Shown here one piece after another: positions 41,337 to 48,474 of a stretch of DNA of 64,000 nucleotides. The translations under genes and the position numbers were made by a program. Source of the DNA: Cryptosporangium arvum DSM 44712 (GTDB lineage Bacteria > Actinomycetota > Actinomycetes > Mycobacteriales > Cryptosporangiaceae); the NCBI RefSeq assembly GCF_000585375.1, contig NZ_KK073874.1, forward strand, positions 2,418,001 through 2,482,000, in the 5' to 3' direction. Under the pieces are notes generated by a model that was given only the letters and a program-made list of their open reading frames with translations, searched no databases and was not told the DNA's origin. Numbering within the stretch: position 1 is the stretch's first letter; each line of letters begins with the position of its first letter.

Positions 41337-41777
41337 TTAGGCGGAGCGGCGGAGGTACATCTCGAAGACAGCGTCCAGGACCGGGCGGCGGTCGGACCCT
41401 ACGAGCCGGCCGCGGACAGCCACCAGGGCTCGCTCCGGACCGCGAGGGGTGACCTCTTCGACCACCAACGAGCCGGTCAACGTCGAACCGTCGGTCACCG
41501 GAGCGGTCAGTTCGATCGAGCGGATCCGCCGCCCGGCGATGACGTCCCAATGCTGGTAGGCACCGAGCACCGCGAGGCGCTGCAACACCCCGAGCGTGTG
41601 CAACCCGCTCGCGATCACCTCGCCGAAATAGCTCTCGGCTGCGGCGGACGGGTCGACGTGGAAGCTCTGCGGATCCCACTGCCGGGCGAACTCCACGATC
41701 TCGTCCGCCGTGACGGTGTAGCTCCCGAGATCGATCTCGAGCCCGACCACGAGGTCCTCGGCCCGGAGCAGCGCCAC
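41337..41777 (-). CDS. MaoC-like hotdog-fold dehydratase/thioesterase
   Basis: A 146-residue hotdog protein with the MaoC/R-hydratase motif: IVEFARQWDPQSFHVDPSAAAESYFGEVIASGLHT, including the Asp/His pair of the hydratase site. It begins MALLRAEDLVVGLEIDLGSYTVT. It is 20 bases downstream of the FAD monooxygenase on the same strand. In salicylyl-CoA-type pathways this slot is filled by a hotdog thioesterase that releases the hydroxylated acid; either hydration or thioester hydrolysis is possible here. Confidence 0.85.
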   Translation of the reverse strand: MALLRAEDLVVGLEIDLGSYTVTADEIVEFARQWDPQSFHVDPSAAAESYFGEVIASGLHTLGVLQRLAVLGAYQHWDVIAGRRIRSIELTAPVTDGSTLTGSLVVEEVTPRGPERALVAVRGRLVGSDRRPVLDAVFEMYLRRSA

Positions 41778-41797
41778 CCCGCCTCCTCCGCCTCGAA

Positions 41798-43336
41798 TCA
41801 GTCGATCAAGTCGACCCGGTCAACGCGCCCGCTCACGAGCGCCGCGGCCGCGAACTCGGACCAGCGCCGGTTGACCCGAGCAACCACGACGCTAGCAGTC
41901 TCCCGGCGGACACGTTCTCCCACGTCGAACAGCGTGAGGACCGCCTCCCGGTCATCATCGGCGACCAGCACGACCGGTCCCGAGGAGCCTCGGACGCGCG
42001 CGAACAACGCCTCGGCGGCCGGGCCCCACGCATCGGCACATCCCACGTGCAGCGGAGCGTTGTCCGGTGCGCTGCCGGCCGCGTCGGCGGTGGTGGGCAC
42101 GCCTGCGGTGGTGGGTATGGCTGTGGAGCGGGCCCTCGGGTGGCGGCTCAGTACCCACGGGGCTCGATCGGAGTCGGGGACGTCGGCGGGGTCGCAACCG
42201 GCGTACTGCGCCAACCCGGCTCGCACGACGTCGGGGGCGAGTGCGCCGAACCGGTCGAGCGTGACCTTCCCGGCGCGCGTCATGTAGGCGATCAGCAACT
42301 CCTCGACCGGTAGGTCGAGCCGGTCGGGAAAGGACTCCCACCAGCGCATGCTGCGGTGCGCGGTGGCCTGCAGGTGCTCGACGGCGGGCCGGCGCTCCTG
42401 CTCGAACTGCCGCAGCGCGACCGGGAGGTCGTCGGCCTCGTCGAGCGCGCGGACCAGCGCGATGCCGTCTTCCATCGCGAGCTTCGTGCCGGACCCGATC
42501 GAATAGTGCGCGGTGTGCACCGCGTCGCCGAGGAGGACGACGTTGCCGTCGTGCCAACGGGCGCACGTGACCGTGCGGAACCGCAGCCAGCGGGTGCGGT
42601 TGCCGATGAGCGGATGGCCCTGCAACTCGTCGTGGAACGCCTTCGCGAGGTAGCCGAGAGAGTGCTCGTCGCTGGCGTCGAGCGCCGTCTGCTCGGTGGA
42701 GACGTCGAAGCCGGCGCGGCGCCAGGTGTCTTCGTCGGTCTCGACCAGGAACGTGCTGCGGTCGGCCCGGTAGGGGTAGGCGTGCGCGACGAACGTGCCG
42801 AACTCGGTGGTGACCGGCCGGAACACGGCGCTGGGCAGCGCGAAGTCGGTGCCGGCCCACAGGTACAGACCGCGGTGGGTGGAGATCTCCGGACCGAACC
42901 CGGCCGTGCGGGTCGCGCTGTTGACGCCGTCGGCGGCGATGACGAGGTCGGCGTCGAGATCGGCGGCCGACACGCGGGCCCCGGAGTGGATCCGCACGCC
43001 GGCCGCCTCGGCGTGCCGCCGGAGGATGTCGAGCAGGGTGGACCGGCCGATCGCGATCAGGTTGCCGACCGGCAGCGTCACTTTCCGGTCGCCGACGGCC
43101 ATCGCCATGTCGTGCGCCCAGGCGTTGTCGACGATCTCGGCGAAGCTGGCCGGGTCGGCGGCGTCGAGGTTGCGCTGCGTACGGGTCGCGAGCCCGACGC
43201 CGAAGCCGAACGTCTGGCCGGGGGGACTCTGCTCGTAGACCTCGACCGAACACCCCGGACGGCTCAGCTTCAGGAGCCTGGCGACGTACAGACCGCCGGG
43301 GCCTCCGCCGAGTACGGCGACGGATCGCAGGTTCAC
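41798..43336 (-). CDS. FAD-dependent monooxygenase related to 2-aminobenzoyl-CoA / salicylyl-CoA monooxygenases
   Basis: A 512-residue flavoprotein. GGGPGGLYVARLL (FAD dinucleotide motif), QSPPGQTFGFGVGLATRTQRNL, AIGRSTLLDILRRHA, LVIAADGVNSATR and VVLLGDAVHTAHYSIGSGTKLAMEDG match the monooxygenase half of the bifunctional aryl-CoA monooxygenase/reductases. After about residue 400 the usual OYE-type reductase domain is not there. Instead there is an Ala/Thr linker and about 90 residues ending GERVRRETASVVVARVNRRW...GRVDRVDLID, which recalls only the last strands of that domain. Divergent from the aryl-AMP ligase gene. Confidence 0.82.
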   Translation of the reverse strand: MNLRSVAVLGGGPGGLYVARLLKLSRPGCSVEVYEQSPPGQTFGFGVGLATRTQRNLDAADPASFAEIVDNAWAHDMAMAVGDRKVTLPVGNLIAIGRSTLLDILRRHAEAAGVRIHSGARVSAADLDADLVIAADGVNSATRTAGFGPEISTHRGLYLWAGTDFALPSAVFRPVTTEFGTFVAHAYPYRADRSTFLVETDEDTWRRAGFDVSTEQTALDASDEHSLGYLAKAFHDELQGHPLIGNRTRWLRFRTVTCARWHDGNVVLLGDAVHTAHYSIGSGTKLAMEDGIALVRALDEADDLPVALRQFEQERRPAVEHLQATAHRSMRWWESFPDRLDLPVEELLIAYMTRAGKVTLDRFGALAPDVVRAGLAQYAGCDPADVPDSDRAPWVLSRHPRARSTAIPTTAGVPTTADAAGSAPDNAPLHVGCADAWGPAAEALFARVRGSSGPVVLVADDDREAVLTLFDVGERVRRETASVVVARVNRRWSEFAAAALVSGRVDRVDLID

Positions 43337-43347
43337 GGCGACTCCTT

Positions 43348-43366
43348 GTCGGACGACTGATCCGAC
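43348..43366. promoter_or_regulatory. Inverted repeat GTCGGA-N7-TCCGAC upstream of the monooxygenase
   Basis: Exact 6-base arms start 12 bases upstream of the monooxygenase start codon, in the divergent promoter region shared with the ligase gene. A repressor or activator site is plausible. Confidence 0.4.
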
Positions 43367-43402
43367 ATCACTGTAAGTCCGTTCGACGTTTGCGTCAATC
43401 TT

Positions 43403-43431
43403 TTGACATCAGCGTTCGACAACGCTAAGTT
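43403..43431 (+). promoter_or_regulatory. Promoter of the aryl-AMP ligase gene with operator in the spacer
   Basis: TTGACA (43403-43408), exactly 17 bases, then TAAGTT (43426-43431), a near-consensus promoter. The perfect palindrome AGCGTT-CGAC-AACGCT (43411-43426) fills the spacer. The predicted start site falls at about 43438, one base from the ATG, so the transcript should be leaderless. Confidence 0.6.
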
Positions 43432-43438
43432 GGGGACC

Positions 43439-45064
43439 ATGAGCAGCACCGATGAGCTGGTTCGATACCCCGCCGAGGTCGGCGCGCGCTATCGAGCCGC
43501 GGGCGCGTGGGGCACACGGTCGCTCGCCGCGGAGTTCCGGGCCGTCGCGGACCGCGTTCCCGATCGGGAGGCCGTCGTGGCCCCCGACGGCCGGCTCTCG
43601 TATCGCGAACTCGACGAGCGGGCCGATCGGCTGGCGCTCGGTCTCGCCGAGCTGGGCCTGCGGCCGGGCGGCCGGGTCGTGCTGCAGATCGGCAACCGGC
43701 TGATGTCCGTCGTGGCTTGGTACGGCTTGCTCAAGGCCGGTCTGGTGCCGATCTGCTCGCTTCCGGCTCATCGCGAGCACGAGATCTCCGGCGTCAACCG
43801 GAAGACGGGCGCGGTGGCGCACCTGGTCGAGGCGGGCGGCCGGTTCGACCTGGTGGAGTTCGCGCGGCGGCAGCGCATCGGCGTGCCGCTGACGATCGGC
43901 GCGGCGGACGGGCCCAACCGCCTCGAAGACCTCATCGACCGCTCGGACCCCGCGGCCGCCCGAGCGGCGGTCGACCGGATCCAGGCCGAGATCCACCCCG
44001 ACGACGTCGCGGTCTTCCAGCTCTCCGGCGGCACCACCGGCGTCCCGAAGATCATCCCGCGTCTGCACGCCGAGTACTGGTACAACGCACGGGCCTACGC
44101 GGAGGCGTCCGGGTGGGACGAAACCACCCGCAACGGTCACCTCATCCCCGTCATCCACAACGCGGGCATTGTGTGCGGGGTCCACGCACCGCACAGCGTG
44201 GGCGGCTGCACCCTGCTGACCTCGCCGGCGCTCGACCAGGCGCTGCCGATGCTGGCCGCCGAAGGGGTCACCGACGTCCTGTTCGGCCACGGCCACTACG
44301 GCGCGGTCGGCCACCCGGTCTTCCCACGGCTCGTGCCGAGCTTGCGGCGCGTCGTGCTCTCCGGTGCGAAGGTGCCGCTGCCGCTGTTCGAAGCCCTCGA
44401 AGCACACGGGCTGTGGGCCGGTCAGCTGTTCGGCATGGGGGAGGGGTTCTTCGCGCTCAGCAGTGCCGAGGCCCCGCGCGAGGCCCGCCTCACCACGGTC
44501 GGCACGCCGATCTCGCCCCTCGACGAGTTCCGGGTGCTCGACCCCTCCTCCGAGGACGAGGTTCCCGACGGTGAGGTGGGTGAACTCGCCTGCCGAGGGC
44601 CGTACACGCTGCGCGGTTACTTCGACGCACCTGACGTCAACAAGGTCGCATTCACCTCCGACGGTTTCTACCGCACCGGGGATCTAGTCGCCGTGCGGAC
44701 GTTCGGTCGTGAACGTGCCCTGTCGGTGGAGGGACGGATCAAGGACGTCATCAACCGGGGTGGAGAGAAGATCAGCGCCGAGGAGGTGGAGGTGCTGCTG
44801 TTGCGGCACCCGGGGATCCGGGAAGCGGCGATCGTCGCGATGCCCGACGAGCGTCTCGGTGAGCGGGCCTGCGCCTACTTGGTGCCCACCGAGGGCCGGC
44901 TGACGCTGCCGGATCTGCAGGAGCACCTCGCCGCCCTCGGTGTGGCGAAGTTCAAGTGGCCCGAGCGGCTCGAATGGGTTCCGGCACTGCCGAAAACGGC
45001 GGTGGGCAAGCTCGACAAGAAACTCCTCCACCGCCAGATCGCGGCGAAACTACTCGAGAGCTAG
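43439..45064 (+). CDS. Aryl-acid AMP ligase (salicylate / 2,3-dihydroxybenzoate-AMP ligase-like)
   Basis: A 541-residue ANL ligase. VFQLSGGTTGVPKIIPRLHAEYWYNARA is the distinctive P-loop and following segment of DhbE/EntE/SdgA aryl-AMP ligases. LIPVIHNAGIVCGVH, QLFGMGEGFF, FYRTGDLVAV and GRIKDVINRGGEKISAEEVE follow, with catalytic Lys in LPKTAVGKLDKKLL. It should activate salicylate, anthranilate or a similar acid. ATG 43439 (MSSTDELVRY) fits homology and the leaderless promoter. It is divergent from the monooxygenase; together they suggest hydroxylation of an aryl-CoA, not siderophore synthesis. Confidence 0.9.
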   Translation: MSSTDELVRYPAEVGARYRAAGAWGTRSLAAEFRAVADRVPDREAVVAPDGRLSYRELDERADRLALGLAELGLRPGGRVVLQIGNRLMSVVAWYGLLKAGLVPICSLPAHREHEISGVNRKTGAVAHLVEAGGRFDLVEFARRQRIGVPLTIGAADGPNRLEDLIDRSDPAAARAAVDRIQAEIHPDDVAVFQLSGGTTGVPKIIPRLHAEYWYNARAYAEASGWDETTRNGHLIPVIHNAGIVCGVHAPHSVGGCTLLTSPALDQALPMLAAEGVTDVLFGHGHYGAVGHPVFPRLVPSLRRVVLSGAKVPLPLFEALEAHGLWAGQLFGMGEGFFALSSAEAPREARLTTVGTPISPLDEFRVLDPSSEDEVPDGEVGELACRGPYTLRGYFDAPDVNKVAFTSDGFYRTGDLVAVRTFGRERALSVEGRIKDVINRGGEKISAEEVEVLLLRHPGIREAAIVAMPDERLGERACAYLVPTEGRLTLPDLQEHLAALGVAKFKWPERLEWVPALPKTAVGKLDKKLLHRQIAAKLLES

Positions 45065-45070
45065 CCCGGC

Positions 45071-45160
45071 CCGGCCCCAGAGCTACGGCCGGCCCGAGAG
45101 CTACGGCCGGCCCGAGAGCGACGGCCGGCCCGAGAGCGACGGCCGGCCCGCGAGCAATGG
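45071..45160. repeat. Five-copy 18-base tandem repeat
   Basis: Units of CCGGCCCGAGAGCTACGG begin at 45071, 45089, 45107, 45125 and 45143 with exact period 18 and few mismatches (CTACGG changes to CGACGG, then CAATGG). A partial sixth follows. It starts seven bases after the ligase stop, in the gap before the convergent esterase gene, where no gene is seen. Confidence 0.85.
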
Positions 45161-45219
45161 CCGGCCCGTTCGAGAGCCAGACCAGGCCCGCCCGACAGAA
45201 CGAACCGCGACCACCCAAC

Positions 45220-46143
45220 TCACCGAGCAACGGCACCGGACAACCCCGCTCGCACCGCCGCGGACACCTCGGCGAGGGCCGCGGCTGAATCGTCGAACGG
45301 ATGCCGGAGAAATTCATGGATCATGCCGTCGTAGCGCGAAACCCGCACCGGCACCCCGGCCGCGGCCAACCGCTCGCCGTACAGCTCACCCTCGTCCCGG
45401 AGCGCGTCGTACTCCGCCGTGAGGATGAACGCCGGCGGCAACCCGCGAAGATCCTCCTCCAACACCGGCGACACTAGCGGATCGAGCTTGTCCTCCTCCC
45501 CGCGCAGATAATGATCCATGAACCACGACTGAGCCTCCCGGCTGACGTTGCCGTACTTCCCGGCGAACCGGGTGATCGAGTAGTTCGTGCGCCGGAAGTC
45601 CAGATCCGGATAGATCAGCAGCTGGAACGCGATGGGCAGCACACCCCGGGCCTTCAGCGTCACCACCGCGGCGAGGTTGCCGCCCGCGCTGTCGCCGGCC
45701 ACCGCGAGCCGGGCCGGGTCGACGTCGAGTTCGCGGGCGTTGGTGGCGACCCACCGGGTCGCGGCGAAGCCCGCCTCGATCGCGGCCGGGAACCGGTGCT
45801 CGGGTGCGAGGGGATAGTCGACCGACACGACGACGCAGCCGGACCCGGTGGTCAGGGCGCGGGCGAGGCCGTCGTGGGAGTCGAGGTCGCCGAGCACGTA
45901 ACCGCCGCCGTGGAAGAACACCACGACCGGGAGCGGGCCCGGACCGGCCGGGCGGTAGATCCGCACCGGGGTGCCGTCCGCCGTCACCCGGTCGCTGACG
46001 TCGGCGACGGGCTCCGCCGGGAGTGTCGACGCCAAGCGACGCGCACCGGCCCGCGCCTGCTCCGGTGTCACGGTGTGCAGACCGGCGAACCCGATACCGG
46101 CGAGCCGATCGAGATGATCCTGAACCTGTGGGTGCAAGGGCAT
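45220..46143 (-). CDS. Alpha/beta hydrolase, hormone-sensitive lipase (HSL) family esterase
   Basis: A 307-residue esterase with the HSL motif VVFFHGGGYVLGD, nucleophile Ser in VAGDSAGGNLAAV (about residue 152), Asp in ILTAEYDALRDEG and His in DGMIHEFLRHP. The cap domain is formed by the first 50 residues. These enzymes cleave short acyl esters. It is divergent from a MerR gene with a perfect palindrome between, and so is probably MerR-controlled. Confidence 0.93.
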   Translation of the reverse strand: MPLHPQVQDHLDRLAGIGFAGLHTVTPEQARAGARRLASTLPAEPVADVSDRVTADGTPVRIYRPAGPGPLPVVVFFHGGGYVLGDLDSHDGLARALTTGSGCVVVSVDYPLAPEHRFPAAIEAGFAATRWVATNARELDVDPARLAVAGDSAGGNLAAVVTLKARGVLPIAFQLLIYPDLDFRRTNYSITRFAGKYGNVSREAQSWFMDHYLRGEEDKLDPLVSPVLEEDLRGLPPAFILTAEYDALRDEGELYGERLAAAGVPVRVSRYDGMIHEFLRHPFDDSAAALAEVSAAVRAGLSGAVAR

Positions 46144-46155
46144 GCCCCCACCCTC

Positions 46156-46179
46156 TGACTTGAACTACGCTTCAAGTCA
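46156..46179. promoter_or_regulatory. Perfect inverted repeat TGACTTGAA-N6-TTCAAGTCA, probable MerR operator
   Basis: Exact 9-base arms fill the space between the divergent esterase and MerR genes and end directly at the first ATG of MerR. Size and symmetry are typical for a MerR dimer site. Confidence 0.7.
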
Positions 46180-46557
46180 ATGACCAAAATGGATATCGCC
46201 GAAGTCGCCGCGAGCACCGGGCTGACCGCGTCGGCGCTGCGGTTCTACGAGCGGCAAGGGCTGATCGAGTCGAGCGGGCGCAACGGGCTGCGTCGCACGT
46301 TCGATCCCGGTGTGCTCGACCGGATCACGTTCATCGGCTGTGCCCGCGCGGCCGGTTTCACGCTGGCCCAGATCGGTCGCTTCCTCGTCGCGACGCCCGG
46401 CGACGACGAGTTGCGCGCACGGATGGCCGAGAAGGCGCGCGAGCTCGAACAGGACATCGACCGGCTGACCCGGATGCGCGACAGCCTGCGCCACGCCGCC
46501 ACCTGTACCCACGCGCCCCTGGTGGAGTGTCCGGAGTTCAAATCCCGGATGACGTAG
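46180..46557 (+). CDS. MerR-family transcriptional regulator
   Basis: A 125-residue MerR protein: winged helix MDIAEVAASTGLTASALRFYERQGLIES, GLRRTFDPGVLDRITFIGCARAAGFTLAQIGRFL, and the long dimer helix (ELEQDIDRLTRMRDSLRHAA). The C-terminal TCTHAPLVECPEF supplies two Cys and a His, as in relatives that bind metals or thiol-reactive compounds. The start may be ATG 46180 or ATG 46189 (MDIAEV); the second leaves the palindrome fully upstream. It probably controls the divergent esterase and itself. Confidence 0.9.
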   Translation: MTKMDIAEVAASTGLTASALRFYERQGLIESSGRNGLRRTFDPGVLDRITFIGCARAAGFTLAQIGRFLVATPGDDELRARMAEKARELEQDIDRLTRMRDSLRHAATCTHAPLVECPEFKSRMT

Positions 46558-46621
46558 TGCAACAGTTCGTCGGCTCCCGTGCGTCCCGGTTGTGAACTCA
46601 CGGGGAACGGGGACGGTGCCG

Positions 46622-47146
46622 ATGGGCCGCGCGGCCGACGACGAAGCGTTCGAAGCCTTCGTCAACCAACGCAGCCGGGCGCTCCTGCGGTACGGCTTCC
46701 TGCTGGCCGGGGATCCCCACACCGCCGCCGACCTGGTGCAGGAAGCGCTGCTGCGCCTCCGGGACGCCTGGGAACACGGCCGCGGCCAGGAGCATCCCGA
46801 CGCCTACGTCCGCACCACGATGTACCGGCTCCACATCAGCTGGTGGCGCCGGCTGCGCCGCGAACACGTCAGCGAACGGGTCCCGGACACCGCGGTGATC
46901 GACCCGGGTCTGCGCCGGGTCGAGGACGACACCGGCCTCTGGCCGGCCTTACGGACGCTCGGCCGGCGGCAGCGTGCCGTGCTCGTCCTGCGCTACTACG
47001 AAGGCCTGGACGACGACCGGATAGCCGAGTTGCTCGGCATCAGCAGGGTCACCGTCCGCACCCAGGCGATGCGCGGTCTGCGCACCCTGCGCGAGCAGCT
47101 GACCGAAGAAACCGTCCCCACCGGCCCGAGGAGGAATCGTGGCTGA
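46622..47146 (+). CDS. SigE-family RNA polymerase sigma factor (ECF)
   Basis: A 174-residue ECF sigma factor of the actinobacterial SigE-like group. Region 2 is DEAFEAFVNQRSRALLRYGFLLAGDPHTAADLVQEALLRLRDAW and region 4 is LRTLGRRQRAVLVLRYYEGLDDDRIAELLGISRVTVRTQAMRGLRTLR. ATG 46622 is chosen; GTG at 46592 or 46616 would add a few residues. It overlaps the next gene by eight bases, the usual coupling of a sigma factor with its partner membrane protein. Confidence 0.92.
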   Translation: MGRAADDEAFEAFVNQRSRALLRYGFLLAGDPHTAADLVQEALLRLRDAWEHGRGQEHPDAYVRTTMYRLHISWWRRLRREHVSERVPDTAVIDPGLRRVEDDTGLWPALRTLGRRQRAVLVLRYYEGLDDDRIAELLGISRVTVRTQAMRGLRTLREQLTEETVPTGPRRNRG

Positions 47147-48380
47147 GACCGTCGAGGCCGCCCTCGCCCGGTCGCTGGACCGGGCCGCCGAGGCCGCCCC
47201 CGAACCCGCGCCGGACCTGGCCGCCGCGCTGACCCGCCGCTACCACCAGCGCACGTCCCGGCGATCGAGCGGGCGCAGCCGGCTGATCGTCGTCGCGGCC
47301 GCGTTCGCCGTGGTGGTGGTGCTCGCGACCGCGATCACCGCGGTACGGACGATCCGTGATCAGCACCCACCGACCACCGTGGCCGACGCCCGGGCGCTGG
47401 CCTTCCTCGGGCCGGCGGCTCCGGTGGTGGAGCGCGCCGACTACCCCGACGGCGCGGCGATCGACCAGGTCTGGCCCACGGCGTGGGGCGAGGTGTCCGG
47501 CACGCCCCCGATCGCCCGGTTCCTGCCCGGCGGCCGGGTGCTGACCGCGGGCCCGGAGAGCCCGATCGTGTCCCTGGACGCCACGACCGGCGCGAAGCGA
47601 GCGATCAGCCCGGCCGGTCAGTCGTACTTCGCGATCGGCGAACCGGCGAACGCCGGCGCCGAGAAATGGATCGTCTGGGCGGTCCTGGCGGCGGGCGGAC
47701 GAGCGGAGATCTGGCGGGCCCCGGTCGACGGGGGCGCGGCGGCCCGCGTCACGACGCTGGAGCCGATCACGAACGTCCGGCCGACCGAGCTCCGCCTGAC
47801 GGTCGTCGACGACGTCGTGCTGATCGACCCGTATCCCGGCGTGACCGGACGCGGCAACGTCGGCGTGCTTTGGGTGCCGCTCGACGGCAGTTCCGCGCCG
47901 GCTCTCATCCCCGGCTCCCACGACTACCGGTACCTGCAGTGGCCGTGGTTCGGGTCGACCGCGGTCATGAACAACTCGACGATCTGGAACGCCGTCACCG
48001 GCGAACGGCTGACCACCCCGCTGAACTGGGAGTCGATGAGCTGCTCGAGGTCGTGGTGCGTCGGGCGCGAACAGAACGTCGTCCTCGTCGGCAGGCACGA
48101 CGGTTCCGACGTGCGCAAGCTCGCGCTCGCCGCCGGCCGGAGCACCTACCGGATCGTCGCCGACCGCTTCGTGGTGGGCACCTTCGCCGCCAACGGCGGG
48201 TCGATGTACGACCTGGTCGCGCGCAAATATCTGACGCTGCCCCCGGCGGCCCGGTCGGAGCAGTGGGAGACCGCCCAGCTCAGCGGCGCGACCAGCACCA
48301 ACCCGTTCTACGTCTGGACGGTGACCGCGCCCGGGCGGCCGACCTCGCTGCGCGTCCTCCAGGTGGGGAAGATGCGGTAG
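47139..48380 (+). CDS. Single-pass membrane protein with propeller-like exterior, probable anti-sigma partner
   Basis: A 413-residue protein. About 50 cytoplasmic residues (AAEAAPEPAPDLAAALTRRYHQR...) precede one membrane helix (LIVVAAAFAVVVVLATAITAV, residues 50-70). The large outside part consists of beta-rich segments (IVSLDATTGAKRAI, RAEIWRAPVDGGAAARVTTL, NVGVLWVPLDGSS), reminiscent of a beta-propeller, with a CSRSWC disulfide candidate. No zinc anti-sigma motif is visible. The overlap with the sigma gene suggests that it senses an outside signal and controls the sigma factor. This is inferred from gene order. Confidence 0.75.
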   Translation: MAETVEAALARSLDRAAEAAPEPAPDLAAALTRRYHQRTSRRSSGRSRLIVVAAAFAVVVVLATAITAVRTIRDQHPPTTVADARALAFLGPAAPVVERADYPDGAAIDQVWPTAWGEVSGTPPIARFLPGGRVLTAGPESPIVSLDATTGAKRAISPAGQSYFAIGEPANAGAEKWIVWAVLAAGGRAEIWRAPVDGGAAARVTTLEPITNVRPTELRLTVVDDVVLIDPYPGVTGRGNVGVLWVPLDGSSAPALIPGSHDYRYLQWPWFGSTAVMNNSTIWNAVTGERLTTPLNWESMSCSRSWCVGREQNVVLVGRHDGSDVRKLALAAGRSTYRIVADRFVVGTFAANGGSMYDLVARKYLTLPPAARSEQWETAQLSGATSTNPFYVWTVTAPGRPTSLRVLQVGKMR

Positions 48381-48474
48381 CCCGGCCCCCGAACGCGGTG
48401 CTGGACCGGCGCGGGATGATTGTCACGACGATCGCGGCCGAGCCGCCCGCCGCCGTCATTCACCGGAGGTAACG

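Noticed and set aside
43439-45064. Ligase considered as part of a siderophore cluster
   Set aside because: It resembles DhbE/EntE, but no isochorismate synthase, aryl carrier or NRPS gene is nearby, while a CoA-type monooxygenase is.
32338-45160. Repeat arrays considered as CRISPR
   Set aside because: Units are 18-25 bases, adjacent without spacers and partly degenerate, and no cas gene is present.
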